Assembly: GCA_050012535.1 (NCBI GenBank)
Contig: JBEKGZ010000006.1
Span: 1 to 33,132 of the forward strand
Length of the DNA stretch: 33,132 nucleotides
Direction of reading: 5' to 3'
From: CAVPLU01 sp050012535
GTDB taxonomy: Archaea > Thermoproteota > Bathyarchaeia > 40CM-2-53-6
Numbering within the stretch: position 1 is the stretch's first letter; every line of letters starts with the position of its first letter. The notes under the pieces are model-generated. The model was not told where the DNA came from, ran no database searches, and was given only the letters and a program-made list of their open reading frames with translations. Position numbers and translations under genes: made by a program. This document shows, one piece after another, positions 1 to 7,360 of this stretch.

Positions 1-1106
1 CCTCCTCCCGGCCCTCCGAATCCAATACGTGCCCCTCCAATTCCGCCTAGCATTCCTCCCATGAGGAATGAAATTGCGTAGCCAAGCGCCAATCCGCAGA
101 GGGCTCCAATGACACCTGTTAGAGCAGCTTCCGACAAGAACATACTCATTATTTGCCTCGGTCTGTAGCCTATCGCCTTCAATATTCCGATTTCTCTCGT
201 GCGTTCCATTACAGAAACGTACATTGTGTTCACTATTCCAACAGTCGCTACGAACAATGACACCGCGCCGATGCTACCTAAGAATAATGTCAGTTGCCCT
301 GTTATTGATTGGATACTTGACAGGATCTGCCCGGGGCTTATGACTCGAACGTTCGTGGAATAGTACGTCTCAATGGCTGTCTGGACAGTCGACACATTGT
401 CCGTGTTATCAACTACAACGTAGATCCCTGTGAAATATGGGGTCCTAGTTAGTGTTTGAGCTGCTTGCAATGAAATGTAGACGGTATCGTCGATATTCGA
501 AAACAGGGCCGTCCCGTATGATGTAAGGATCGCGCTCGCAAGAACCGTATAGGAAACCGCCCCTTTGGTGTTCTTGATTCCTGAAATTGACATGGAAACC
601 ATCTGGTCAAGGCCGATCGGGGTTCCTGATACCGGGTTTGCTATTCCCCATCCTACCACAGCAGAGGTTGTATCGCCTGACTGAGGAAGGAGGCCCTCTG
701 CAACTGTTAGTCCCTTGTATAGTAGCGGGAGAACGGTTAGGTCCATTCCCACGACACTCGCTTGAATTGAAGTTCCACCGTTGTTGATTGCCGCGTTATA
801 GCTGTAGAACGGGTAGGCCGCAATTACTCCAGGTATCGTTGTGAGGTAGTCTACATCCAGTTGACTCAACTGGAAAGTGCTGGTTGAACCACGCTCAAAG
901 AATCCGCCCGCTGTTCGTATTGTGAGGACATTTGCTCCCGTCTTCTCAATGTTGCCGGCGATGCCGGCGCTGAGTCCGCTTGAACTCGCTATTAGGGCTA
1001 GAATAATGGCTGAGCCCACAGTTATTCCGAGTATCGTCAATACACTGCGCATCTTTCTATCGATAAGTGCCTTGTACGCCAACCTCAACATGTCAAAGAA
1101 CTGCAT
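1..1106 (-). CDS. ABC transporter permease, MacB/FtsX type (partial)
   Basis: Membrane permease of a MacB/LolCDE-like ABC exporter; its 3' part lies beyond the left edge. Translation of the minus strand gives an N-terminal cytoplasmic stretch ending in DRKMRSVLTILGITVGSAI, the usual start of MacB permeases, then a first membrane helix. A long extracellular domain of roughly 200 residues follows. Then come two further helices around the motif VMERTREIGILKAIGYRPRQ, the classic FtsX/MacB cytoplasmic loop. The visible end is a Gly-rich run (GGMLGGIGGARIGFGGPGG). The ATG at 1106 is preceded by GAGGTG at 5 bases spacing. The ATPase gene lies 94 bases upstream on the same strand, so the two probably form one transporter. 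The substrate cannot be told; the family exports lipoproteins, peptides or small molecules. Confidence 0.9.
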   Translation of the reverse strand, partial: MQFFDMLRLAYKALIDRKMRSVLTILGITVGSAIILALIASSSGLSAGIAGNIEKTGANVLTIRTAGGFFERGSTSTFQLSQLDVDYLTTIPGVIAAYPFYSYNAAINNGGTSIQASVVGMDLTVLPLLYKGLTVAEGLLPQSGDTTSAVVGWGIANPVSGTPIGLDQMVSMSISGIKNTKGAVSYTVLASAILTSYGTALFSNIDDTVYISLQAAQTLTRTPYFTGIYVVVDNTDNVSTVQTAIETYYSTNVRVISPGQILSSIQSITGQLTLFLGSIGAVSLFVATVGIVNTMYVSVMERTREIGILKAIGYRPRQIMSMFLSEAALTGVIGALCGLALGYAISFLMGGMLGGIGGARIGFGGPGG

Positions 1107-1200
1107 TATCCGCACCTCAGGAGAGGTCGATTTACCTCCCTACGGAACTTCCAAATGGATAAGTGATTCTCTTTACACACGTCAAATGTCCGCATCTAGA

Positions 1201-1926
1201 TCACAATTCCGTGTATGAATCGATTCGCTGGATAGACTCCTCTTTCTCGATCAGTCCATCCTTTATAGTGATTATGCGGTGGGTCATATTCGCAACGTCT
1301 GGGTTATGGGTGACTATGACGAATGTAGTTCCCATCGTCTTGTTGACTTGTACGATGTAGTTGAGCACCTCAAGGGTGGTCACCGAATCTACGTTGCCAG
1401 TGGGTTCGTCGCCAAGGACGAGAGCGGGCCTTGTGACCAGCGCTCTGGCAATGGCGACTCGCTGCTGTTCTCCGCCGCTAAGTTCTGTAGGGCGCTTGTT
1501 CGCTTTCTGCGCCAGGCCAACTGCACTTAGCATCTTCAGTGATCTGCTTTTGCGAACCTGCTCTGGCATTCCTCTTGCGATGAGAGGCATCTCCACATTC
1601 TCAATCGAAGTAAGCCTCTGAATGAGATTGAATGTCTGGTAGACGAACCCTATTCTCATGTTTCGAAGGACAGCAAGCTTGTCTTCGTTCAGCTTCTTCA
1701 GGTCAATTCCGTCGATGATCACGTGACCTGAGGTAGGCGGGTCAAGGGCACCAATCAGATTGAGGAGTGTGGACTTCCCGCTCCCTGAAGGCCCGACGAT
1801 TGATACAAGTTGGCCTTTCGGCACCCTGAGGCTTACACCTCTAAGTGCTGGATAGCCAATGTGCCCTATGCGGTAGACCTTTGTAACATCAACAGTTTCG
1901 ACCGCGGGGACGTCTGCCTTTGTCAA
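1201..1926 (-). CDS. ABC transporter ATP-binding protein, LolD/MacB family
   Basis: Nucleotide-binding subunit of 241 aa that powers the adjacent permease. All motifs are intact: Walker A GPSGSGKST (about 45-53), Q-loop glutamine at 97 (VYQTFN), signature LSGGEQQ (149-155), Walker B LVLGDEP (169-175) and H-loop VTHN (His207). The segment RIGFVYQTFNLIQRLTSIENV is typical of the LolD/MacB subfamily. The start codon is TTG; no ATG is available in frame. A TATA-like TCTAAAC about 25 bases upstream suggests a nearly leaderless message, and GAGAT 5 bases before the TTG could also serve. The gene is followed directly by the permease on the same strand, as is usual for this family. Confidence 0.94.
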   Translation of the reverse strand: MTKADVPAVETVDVTKVYRIGHIGYPALRGVSLRVPKGQLVSIVGPSGSGKSTLLNLIGALDPPTSGHVIIDGIDLKKLNEDKLAVLRNMRIGFVYQTFNLIQRLTSIENVEMPLIARGMPEQVRKSRSLKMLSAVGLAQKANKRPTELSGGEQQRVAIARALVTRPALVLGDEPTGNVDSVTTLEVLNYIVQVNKTMGTTFVIVTHNPDVANMTHRIITIKDGLIEKEESIQRIDSYTEL

Positions 1927-1951
1927 TTCGATCTCAACTACGCTGCATAGT

Positions 1952-2047
1952 TTAGATCCTCCTGGATTTACATCTTTTGCAAGCCAATTCGTCGGTGGGC
2001 TTGATCGCGTTCACCGGCCTCTGCTCGTAACGGTGAGTTGACGACAT
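1952..2047 (-). CDS. Candidate 31-aa ORF ending in a CxxC motif
   Basis: A very short ATG ORF directly upstream of the ABC ATPase gene and on the same strand. Its product ends in ELACKRCKSRRI, a Cys-x-x-Cys pair in a basic tail. Nothing else identifies it. The stop lies 25 bases before the ATPase start, so it could be a small first gene or leader ORF of the transporter unit. A ribosome site is weak (AAGG touching the ATG). At this length chance is a real possibility and I do not recognise a family. Confidence 0.18.
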   Translation of the reverse strand: MSSTHRYEQRPVNAIKPTDELACKRCKSRRI

Positions 2048-2198
2048 CCTTGAGTAGAGCAAGACGTTGAGCTAGCTGGTGCGCTGCAGCTCAGAGTGAA
2101 GATCGAGCGAGATGGTGAGAGGAACGACTTCTCGATCCAGAGTCCGCCTTTTGGGAAATATACGACCATGTCCTCGCAAGGCTCACTTGGAACTACAC

Positions 2199-2597
2199 TC
2201 AAGTCAGGACGTGGGTTGGCTGTATCTTCAGTATGACACGTTTCTCTCCGGCCGTTCGCCATGGGTATTTGTCCTTGCCGATGTACTTCTTGGCAAGGTT
2301 GTCAATGTGCGCGTCGGCGCCTTCGATTGTCTGTGACTCGACGCGACCGTGAATCACGATCTTGTCGTACATGTTGCTCTGATCAGCAACGGAAAGCGAA
2401 ACCCGAGGCTCTCTGGTTACATTCTTCTGTTTCACGCGGCCCATTGCGGTGTTTACGAGTATCGTGTCGCCTTCACGGTCAATCCAGACAGGCGCAACAT
2501 GCGGCGCTCCATCTGGCATGATGGTTGCAAGAAACGCGAAATTCTTGCCCTCGATCAGTTTGATAGCTTTGGCATTCAACTTCGCCGGCATCAGCAT
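2199..2597 (-). CDS. PPOX-class flavin/F420-dependent protein (pyridoxamine 5'-phosphate oxidase fold)
   Basis: Split beta-barrel flavoprotein of about 132 aa. The motifs NFAFLATIMPDGAPHVAPVWI, then DTILVNTAMGRVKQKNVTREPRVSLSV, and later IHGRVESQTIEGADAHIDNLAKKYIG and YPWR match the short archaeal/actinobacterial PPOX family that binds FMN or F420. Substrates in this family are mostly unknown, so I name only the fold. The frame is open back to 2711, but the first 38 residues of that extension do not look like the family. The ATG at 2597 (or the second at 2591) puts the first helix at its usual distance from the N-terminus. No partner gene is obvious; the ABC unit downstream is separated by about 270 bases. 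Confidence 0.85.
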   Translation of the reverse strand: MLMPAKLNAKAIKLIEGKNFAFLATIMPDGAPHVAPVWIDREGDTILVNTAMGRVKQKNVTREPRVSLSVADQSNMYDKIVIHGRVESQTIEGADAHIDNLAKKYIGKDKYPWRTAGEKRVILKIQPTHVLT

Positions 2598-2764
2598 CAC
2601 GATTCGTAACCGCTGCTCCTCAGCGGATGTAAGGTTTGCTTGGGGCTTGAAGGGCGGCTTCTCGCACCTGACACCCGAATCACGAACCTGAATCGATCCC
2701 CGTTGATCCATTGTTGAGCTCGGGATCTGCTACAATACGGCTTCATCGTTACGCAATCGACACG

Positions 2765-2818
2765 AAAAAAGAGAAAAAAGGAAGGAATACATCCGATTGG
2801 ACGGCTATTGGCACCGTC
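2765..2818 (-). terminator. Hairpin plus T-tracts ending a short minus-strand transcript
   Basis: On the minus strand an inverted repeat GACGG/CCGTC (arms 2814-2818 and 2800-2804, 9-base loop) is followed about 20 bases later by two runs of six T (plus-strand A runs between 2765 and 2779). Oligo-T tracts are the usual archaeal termination signal. It would end a transcript of about 140 bases starting from the TATA element at 2929-2938. Confidence 0.4.
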
Positions 2819-2853
2819 TATTTCTTAGGCTTCTTCTTTGACTTCTTCGGCAT
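2818..2853 (-). CDS. Candidate lysine-rich 11-aa micro-ORF in a short transcript
   Basis: ATG-TAG ORF encoding MPKKSKKKPKK, with GGAG 10 bases upstream of the ATG. It sits inside a predicted short minus-strand RNA bounded by a TATA box (2929-2938) and an oligo-T terminator (2765-2818). An alternative reading of the same RNA is a GTG-start 18-aa ORF (2825-2881, product VPTAPEQTKNAEEVKEEA). The transcript may equally be a non-coding RNA. The clean promoter and terminator are better evidence than either reading frame. Confidence 0.25.
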   Translation of the reverse strand: MPKKSKKKPKK

Positions 2854-2928
2854 TCTTTGTTTGCTCCGGGGCTGTCGGCACGAATTAGGCGCCGATTCGC
2901 CCCTGATATGGGTATAGTGTTGAATTCG

Positions 2929-2938
2929 CGTTTAAATC
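2929..2938. promoter_or_regulatory. Symmetric TATA element (TTTAAA) that could fire both ways
   Basis: CGTTTAAATC reads as a good archaeal TATA box on both strands. Leftward, transcription would start near 2907 and produce the short RNA ending at about 2765. Rightward it would start near 2960, just before two tiny overlapping ORFs (2968-3027 and 3021-3155). The whole stretch 2600-3292 holds no long gene, so this element needs its own explanation. Confidence 0.4.
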
Positions 2939-2967
2939 TGTCGGTTTTTGGTCATTCGGGGTCTCTT

Positions 2968-3027
2968 ATGGGGTTGGCGCGATTTTTTCGCGGATTTTTT
3001 GGGTGGAAGGGCGAAACAGCATGCTAG
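2968..3027 (+). CDS. Candidate 19-aa amphipathic micro-ORF
   Basis: Product MGLARFFRGFFGWKGETAC: aromatic and glycine residues alternate with basic ones, as in an amphipathic helix. The ATG lies about 8 bases after the transcription start predicted from the TATA element at 2929-2938, so it would be read almost leaderless. Its stop overlaps the start of the next small ORF in the sequence ATGCTAG. A stem CGCGA/TCGCG with T-rich surroundings lies inside it and could instead be a structural RNA element. Evidence is positional only. Confidence 0.2.
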   Translation: MGLARFFRGFFGWKGETAC

Positions 3028-3155
3028 AGGTTGGGATAGTAGAGAGGCGCGCCGGTTTCCCCTACATCGAAGGCGTCGACGTGAGCTCCGGCGAGATTTG
3101 CGCAAAAGAGACGGGTTCCTTTCGATTCAAACGCGACATTTGTAGGCTGAAATAG
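3021..3155 (+). CDS. Candidate 44-aa hypothetical protein
   Basis: ATG at 3021 with GGAAGG about 9 bases before it. The product starts MLEVGIVERRAGFPYIEGVD and ends in a basic, two-cysteine tail (EICAKE...RDICRLK). It looks more protein-like than chance ORFs nearby, and it overlaps the preceding 19-aa ORF by ATGCTAG, as in translational coupling. I recognise no family. Between 3156 and 3292 I see nothing further. Confidence 0.3.
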   Translation: MLEVGIVERRAGFPYIEGVDVSSGEICAKETGSFRFKRDICRLK

Positions 3156-3292
3156 TCAATTCTCCCGCACTCTGCAACTACCCGCGCACGAGGACTGTGC
3201 TTTTGAACCTTTTCGAATCGAACGTCTCTGGAGAATAATCAGGTGGCCTGGCCCCGAGGTCTCAGTCAGTTCGCAGGCTAATCTCACTGCGG

Positions 3293-3679
3293 TCAGGGTG
3301 CTTCGGTGTCTTGATTGCCCTTCGGAAGTAGGATGCCGTATCTTGCTGCGAGACTATTGACGACAGTAGGCATTCCGCTCGGATCGAAGCTAACAACGAC
3401 GAGAAAGTCGTCTACATAGAAGGCCAAGAGATAGACCCGCGAGTACGCGACAACCACCGAGTTGAGTTCTCCAGAACTGCCTACAAGCTCCCTCCAGAAC
3501 AATCCCATGATGGTCGGGAACTCCTTCAGTGTTCGTTCCTCTGTTTTCGGATCGACATAGCTTTTGGTTCCGGGACGTTGGGCATTTTCTAAGATGTCAC
3601 CTCGTTGGTCGACAATTCCTACCCATCGTATCCCTTTGTCCAGCGCGAAGAGCTCGTCGACTAGTTCTTTGGCATTCAT
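3293..3679 (-). CDS. Roadblock-like small protein (DUF6659-like), function unknown
   Basis: A 128-aa soluble protein. The N-terminus (MNAKELVDELFALDKGIRWVGIVDQRGDIL) reads as helix, then a strand with 'RWVGIVD..G', as in archaeal roadblock/LC7-like proteins common in Nitrososphaeria. The middle alternates strands (NSVVVAYSRVYLLAFYVDDFLVVVSFD), and a final helix precedes a charged tail. There is no catalytic motif. In known systems such domains act as dimeric scaffolds or GTPase partners; no GTPase is adjacent here. It is divergently arranged with the FwdE-like gene. The ATG at 3679 is taken because it places the first helix at the N-terminus. The family name is a recollection of the pattern, not a search result. 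Confidence 0.7.
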   Translation of the reverse strand: MNAKELVDELFALDKGIRWVGIVDQRGDILENAQRPGTKSYVDPKTEERTLKEFPTIMGLFWRELVGSSGELNSVVVAYSRVYLLAFYVDDFLVVVSFDPSGMPTVVNSLAARYGILLPKGNQDTEAP

Positions 3680-3777
3680 GGCAGCGTTCAGCGTATCCTA
3701 GACAGAGCTCGTACTTAGCTGTGCAACAAACGTTTTCATGCATTTTGGCAGTCTCTTCGCAGCCGAATTTGATGCAA

Positions 3778-3786
3778 TCATAATAG
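3778..3786 (+). promoter_or_regulatory. TATA box of the FwdE-like gene
   Basis: TCATAATAG lies about 46 bases before the TTG start at 3824. It predicts a start near 3808 and a leader of about 16 bases that still contains the ribosome site GAGG. Confidence 0.35.
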
Positions 3787-3823
3787 TCTCCTTACACAGA
3801 GGTCTTACTGAGGATAGCAACCA

Positions 3824-4267
3824 TTGGATGATGACAGCCGACAAAATGGTCGGGTTCTGATTGCTCGGGCCGTCGAGTTCCATGGACATCTAGGGCCTTT
3901 CCTGATCCTTGGAATTCGCATGGGCGTGATTGCACGATCCATGCTGAAAACTCAGAATCTCAATGACCTGGCGGCCATCATGTTTGTCAACCCCAAACCT
4001 CCAGCGTCGTGTGCAGTGGACGGAGTACAGATAGCCTCAGGTTGCACACTCGGCAAGGGCACAATTCGAGTATCCGAATCAACTGATCGCGTTGCAGGGG
4101 AGTTCCACGCTGGAAACCGAACATGCACAGTGACGGTGAAGCCCGAGTTACTCAATTGGTTCCTAGACGGCCTAAGGAACGCAACAGAGAAAGAAGTTCT
4201 TGAAATGGCGGAAGCTGTGTTGGCACGTCCAGACGAGGAGCTATTCCAGATCACCATGGTTACCTGA
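3824..4267 (+). CDS. FwdE/FmdE-family protein (formylmethanofuran dehydrogenase subunit E-like)
   Basis: A 147-aa protein with the FmdE signature: EFHGHLGPFLILGIRMG (His20, His22) near the N-terminus, then CAVDGVQIASGCTLGKGTIRV (Cys63, Cys74). These His and Cys residues form the metal site of the family. It lacks the C-terminal zinc-finger extension of full FwdE, and no other fwd or methanogenesis genes are in the window. A role in methanofuran metabolism is therefore not implied; many non-methanogens carry such stand-alone proteins, some linked to molybdopterin or metal handling. The start is TTG with GAGG about 10 bases upstream; no ATG is in frame near the N-terminus. Confidence 0.85.
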   Translation: MDDDSRQNGRVLIARAVEFHGHLGPFLILGIRMGVIARSMLKTQNLNDLAAIMFVNPKPPASCAVDGVQIASGCTLGKGTIRVSESTDRVAGEFHAGNRTCTVTVKPELLNWFLDGLRNATEKEVLEMAEAVLARPDEELFQITMVT

Positions 4268-4303
4268 ATCTGCGCAAGAAGATCGAGCAGGAACGTCAGG
4301 TTG

Positions 4304-5632
4304 TTAGGATCCGAATTCCTTCTTCACTCTCTGAAGACCTCTCCGCATTGCAGCGAGGATTCTTACTAGGTCTTCCTGAGAATGTGCGGCAACGAGTCCA
4401 TGATGGAAGAGCGTGATCGGGAGAGCATAGACACCTTCTCGAAGCATCTCTGCCTGAAAGACTTTGAACCGTTCATAATCGGCCTTGGCTGCGGACCTGT
4501 AGTCTCTGACTTCCTCATCAGTGAAGTAGACTTGGAATTGCCCTCCGAGGGCCTGCAATCGAGCCGAGATGCCTAGTTCCTCTGCCAGCCTATCGAATTT
4601 CTTTTCAAGGTCCGCAGACTGATCATTCAACTTCCTCTGGATCTCACCGTTCTTGAGAACATCAAGAGTCGCAAGTGACGCAGCAACGCAGACTTGGCTG
4701 CTGTTGTATACACCTGCCCAACCAACCTTGCCCCCGGGCTCGGTGACTCTCATTACGTCTCTTCTCCCGGCGACAGCACTCATTGGGAAGCCATTCGCGA
4801 TCGCTTTGGCAAACGTCGCCATGTCAGGGGTGATGCCATAGTATTCTTGCGCTCCTCCTGGTGCAACCCGAAAACCCGAGATTATCTCGTCAAATATGAG
4901 AAGCACATCATTGTCGTTCGTGATTTCCTTCAGGCCTTTCAGGTAGCCTTGTTCTGGGCATGCGCAGCCGACGTTGAACATTATAGGTTCTATGATGACG
5001 GCTGCAAGTTCTCTTCGATTCTTCTTGATGATCTTCTCAGCGCTTTCAAGATCATTGAACGGCATCACAATCGTGGATCTCGTCGCTGTCTTGAGTAAAC
5101 CAAGATTCTCCGGCACGCCTCGTGGTCTGCTTCTAGGTCCGGCTTTCCTTAGGTTGGGCTTGTGGCTGATCGCTGCCGAGTCGTGCCAGCCGTTGTATCC
5201 GCCCTCAAGCTTGACAATCTTCTGCCTGCCCGTGTATCCCCGCGCGATCATCATGGCTTTCATCACGGCCTCGGTGCCAGAGTTCGAAAACTTCACAGAC
5301 TCGGCACAAGGAACCATTTCGTTGATCTTTTCCGCCGCCCTGATGTTGAGTTCTGTCTCTACTCCGCAGGTCAGACCCGTCTCGAGTTGTTCATTGACCG
5401 CCTTTGTGACCCGTTCGTCTCCGTGCCCCAGAATAAGGCCTGACATGTTGATGACGCAATCGATGTACTCGTTTCCATTGACATCCCACAGCCTTGATCC
5501 CTTGCCCCGCGCGAACCAGAGGGGATGTGGGTCAAAGAATCTGATGTTAGAGTGAGTGCCTCCAGGTACAATCGAGTCGATCTCTTGGTAGAAGCTCTTT
5601 GACCTGTCAGTTCTTCTTGCACGTGTGCTCAT
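4304..5632 (-). CDS. Class-III aminotransferase, glutamate-1-semialdehyde 2,1-aminomutase-like
   Basis: PLP enzyme of about 442 aa. It has PGGTHSNIRFF at the N-terminus, NSGTEAVMKAMMIAR for the phosphate site, LIFDEIISGFRVAPGG (cofactor Asp) and FAKAIANGFPMSAVAGRR with the Schiff-base lysine (about Lys276). The overall layout is that of HemL-like GSA aminomutases. In true HemL the lysine context is usually GKxIGGGxP, and no other heme genes are nearby. It may instead be one of the HemL-like aminotransferases of unknown substrate. The frame opens with a GTG at 5641, but AGGTGG lies just before two ATGs, and I use the second (5632). A TATA-like ATAAGTTA near 5690 fits this start. It converges with the FwdE-like gene. 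Confidence 0.88.
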   Translation of the reverse strand: MSTRARRTDRSKSFYQEIDSIVPGGTHSNIRFFDPHPLWFARGKGSRLWDVNGNEYIDCVINMSGLILGHGDERVTKAVNEQLETGLTCGVETELNIRAAEKINEMVPCAESVKFSNSGTEAVMKAMMIARGYTGRQKIVKLEGGYNGWHDSAAISHKPNLRKAGPRSRPRGVPENLGLLKTATRSTIVMPFNDLESAEKIIKKNRRELAAVIIEPIMFNVGCACPEQGYLKGLKEITNDNDVLLIFDEIISGFRVAPGGAQEYYGITPDMATFAKAIANGFPMSAVAGRRDVMRVTEPGGKVGWAGVYNSSQVCVAASLATLDVLKNGEIQRKLNDQSADLEKKFDRLAEELGISARLQALGGQFQVYFTDEEVRDYRSAAKADYERFKVFQAEMLREGVYALPITLFHHGLVAAHSQEDLVRILAAMRRGLQRVKKEFGS

Positions 5633-5641
5633 CATAGCCAC

Positions 5642-5937
5642 CTATTACCCTGATCGGTGCTCGCCATTGCCACTGATCTGAGCGCTCTAACTTATGCCTG
5701 TTCGAATTCATGACGCCGGCTTCACGGTCTCAGGCTCCTCCGAATCGTTCAAGGAACCGGATGCGTGACAGCCCCGTATGGCATTACAAGCACTTTCGAG
5801 TCCGTTCCGAGTCTGGCTGTCGCTTCGTCGAGCGCTGACTGGATAGTGGGCGCACGCGAAAACACTAGATTTGCAAGATCTCTTTCGAACGAGTGGTCGC
5901 ATACGAGTGTCAGAGAGTTCGCGGCTAGATCGACAAG
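5642..5937. other. Intergenic region, no convincing gene
   Basis: About 300 bases between divergent genes. It holds the presumed promoter of the aminotransferase (ATAAGTTA near 5690, minus) and, at its right end, that of tatA. A 92-aa minus-strand frame covers most of it, but its composition (many Ser, Arg, Cys; no motif) looks like chance, and two plus-strand ORFs of 22-24 codons are equally unconvincing. Confidence 0.4.
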
Positions 5938-5947
5938 CCTTTAAGTG
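5938..5947 (+). promoter_or_regulatory. TATA box of tatA
   Basis: CCTTTAAGTG predicts a transcription start near 5968. That is downstream of the TTG at 5956, so it favours the TTG at 5980 as the tatA start. Confidence 0.4.
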
Positions 5948-5979
5948 CGAGTTCATTGGAGAACCGTTCGGCGAAAGAG

Positions 5980-6285
5980 TTGGCAATCGTAGGATACGAA
6001 TGGCTCATCGTATTGGCTATCATAGTCGTACTATTTGTATGGGGTCCTCAGAAGCTGCCTGAGTTCGCGAAATCAATAGGATTGGCGCGCAAGGAGATCG
6101 AGAAGGCATACCACGAAGCATCGAATCCCACAGCCTCGCCTGTTGAGGCTGATCCCCTTGTCGAGACTGCCAAGAAGCTGGGTATCTCAACCGAGGGCAA
6201 GACCAGATCGCAGATATCGGACGAGATCGTGGCAAAAGGGAAGGCACCGGAAAAACCGGCGTCTCCTCCTCCCTCCTCCCCCTGA
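5980..6285 (+). CDS. tatA: Twin-arginine translocase subunit TatA
   Basis: Pore-forming subunit of the Tat pathway, which exports folded proteins. Counting from the TTG at 5980, it has a short N-terminus, one membrane helix (YEWLIVLAIIVVLFVWG), the hinge GPQKLPEF, an amphipathic helix (AKSIGLARKEIEKAYHEAS), and a polar tail of about 60 residues ending in a Pro/Ser-rich stretch (PASPPPSSP). This is the standard TatA plan at about 101 aa. The frame extends to a TTG at 5956, but the TATA element suggests that codon is not transcribed. Only one TatA/B-type gene is seen, so the system is the two-component TatA-TatC kind. tatC follows after about 130 bases. Confidence 0.88.
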   Translation: MAIVGYEWLIVLAIIVVLFVWGPQKLPEFAKSIGLARKEIEKAYHEASNPTASPVEADPLVETAKKLGISTEGKTRSQISDEIVAKGKAPEKPASPPPSSP

Positions 6286-6336
6286 CTGCTTGTCTCCAAG
6301 AGGACAGTTCAGCGTGAACTTGACATAGGTGATTAG

Positions 6337-6375
6337 TCCCTCTCCCAAAGACTTGAGTCCTATCTAGGGGAGGGA
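6337..6375 (+). promoter_or_regulatory. Hairpin in the tatA-tatC gap
   Basis: TCCCTCTCC (6337-6345) can pair with GGGGAGGGA (6367-6375): nine base pairs including one G-T, with a loop of about 21 bases. It ends 38 bases before the tatC start and could reduce read-through or set the tatA:tatC ratio, since TatA is needed in excess. It has no T-run, so it is not a typical archaeal terminator. Confidence 0.3.
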
Positions 6376-6412
6376 TGATAGCACGCCGGAGCAAGAGAAG
6401 CACAACGATGTA

Positions 6413-7273
6413 GTGATGCCGTTTTGGGATCATGTTAACGAACTGGCGAAGCGCCTGAAGGTTGTGCTGTACGTTCTTGTTGTAAGCACGATTATCTTCA
6501 TGGTCTTTCCATCAAATCTCAGCTTCCTCAGCAACCCGCTTCAATTCTACGATCCCCTAGTGGCCCTTGTGCTGAGGCAGATTAGAGCACAGATACTACC
6601 GCCAAATGTAACGCTCATCGGTTACGAATTGACAGTCCCTTTGGAACTCTATATGATCGCATCATTCGTTATGGGATTCATTGTGAGCATTCCCGTAATC
6701 GCGTACGAGATACACCGGTTCGTAGATCCGGCGCTTTACCCGCATGAGCGAAGAGCGGTCTATCCGTTCGTATTGTCCTTCACAGGGTTGTTTATCCTTG
6801 GTGCCGCTTTCGGCTATGTAATCCTAATGCCGTTCATGATTTGGGGGCTTTTCCCGTTCTTCACAGCGATGGGTGCAGCACGGATAATCTCGATAATGGA
6901 TTTCTACAACATGGTCTTCGTTTCAACACTCCTGAGCGGACTTATCTTCACATGGCCAGTGTTCTTCATTCTACTTGTCAGATTCGGTGTCCTTCGAACG
7001 TCGATGATCACGAGCAATCGGAAATACGTTTACGCAGCCATGTACATTATCACGGCTTTCGTGACGCCTGACGGAGGCCCGCTTGCCGATGTGATGCTTT
7101 TCATACCGATGGCCGCGCTAACTGAGCTTGCTGTATTCTTTGGAAAAAGATTCGAGAAGTCTAGGCCGGCCACTGAGATACCAACAAGAGCGGTTAACAG
7201 GTGCAAGTTCTGTAGCGCAGAACTTGAACCCGGAAAGCCCTTCTGCGACAGCTGCGGAAAATCACAACTCTGA
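6413..7273 (+). CDS. tatC: Twin-arginine translocase subunit TatC with C-terminal zinc ribbon
   Basis: Receptor subunit of the Tat translocase. It opens with PFWDHVNELAKRLK, the usual TatC N-terminus. It carries the key FVDPALYPHERR loop (Phe103, Pro106, Glu112, Arg113) and FVTPDGGPLADV before the last helices, giving six membrane segments up to about residue 245. Unusually, a basic linker then leads to a zinc ribbon CKFC-x10-CDSC (Cys264, 267, 278, 281) at the very C-terminus, on the cytoplasmic side by the usual topology. The start is GTG at 6413 or ATG at 6416; a stop codon in frame lies about 50 bases upstream. The next gene ends in the same kind of ribbon. Confidence 0.94.
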   Translation: MMPFWDHVNELAKRLKVVLYVLVVSTIIFMVFPSNLSFLSNPLQFYDPLVALVLRQIRAQILPPNVTLIGYELTVPLELYMIASFVMGFIVSIPVIAYEIHRFVDPALYPHERRAVYPFVLSFTGLFILGAAFGYVILMPFMIWGLFPFFTAMGAARIISIMDFYNMVFVSTLLSGLIFTWPVFFILLVRFGVLRTSMITSNRKYVYAAMYIITAFVTPDGGPLADVMLFIPMAALTELAVFFGKRFEKSRPATEIPTRAVNRCKFCSAELEPGKPFCDSCGKSQL

Positions 7274-7360
7274 CAGGTTTCCTGTGCCCGTGGATCTTAG
7301 CAAGACCTAAGTATGCTACATCTCTTGTACGGCTGCCGATAGCTTGCTGGAGGACTATTC

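Noticed and set aside
5708..5986. 92-aa minus-strand ORF upstream of tatA
   Set aside because: Low-complexity Ser/Arg/Cys content, no motif, and it overlaps the tatA promoter and start.
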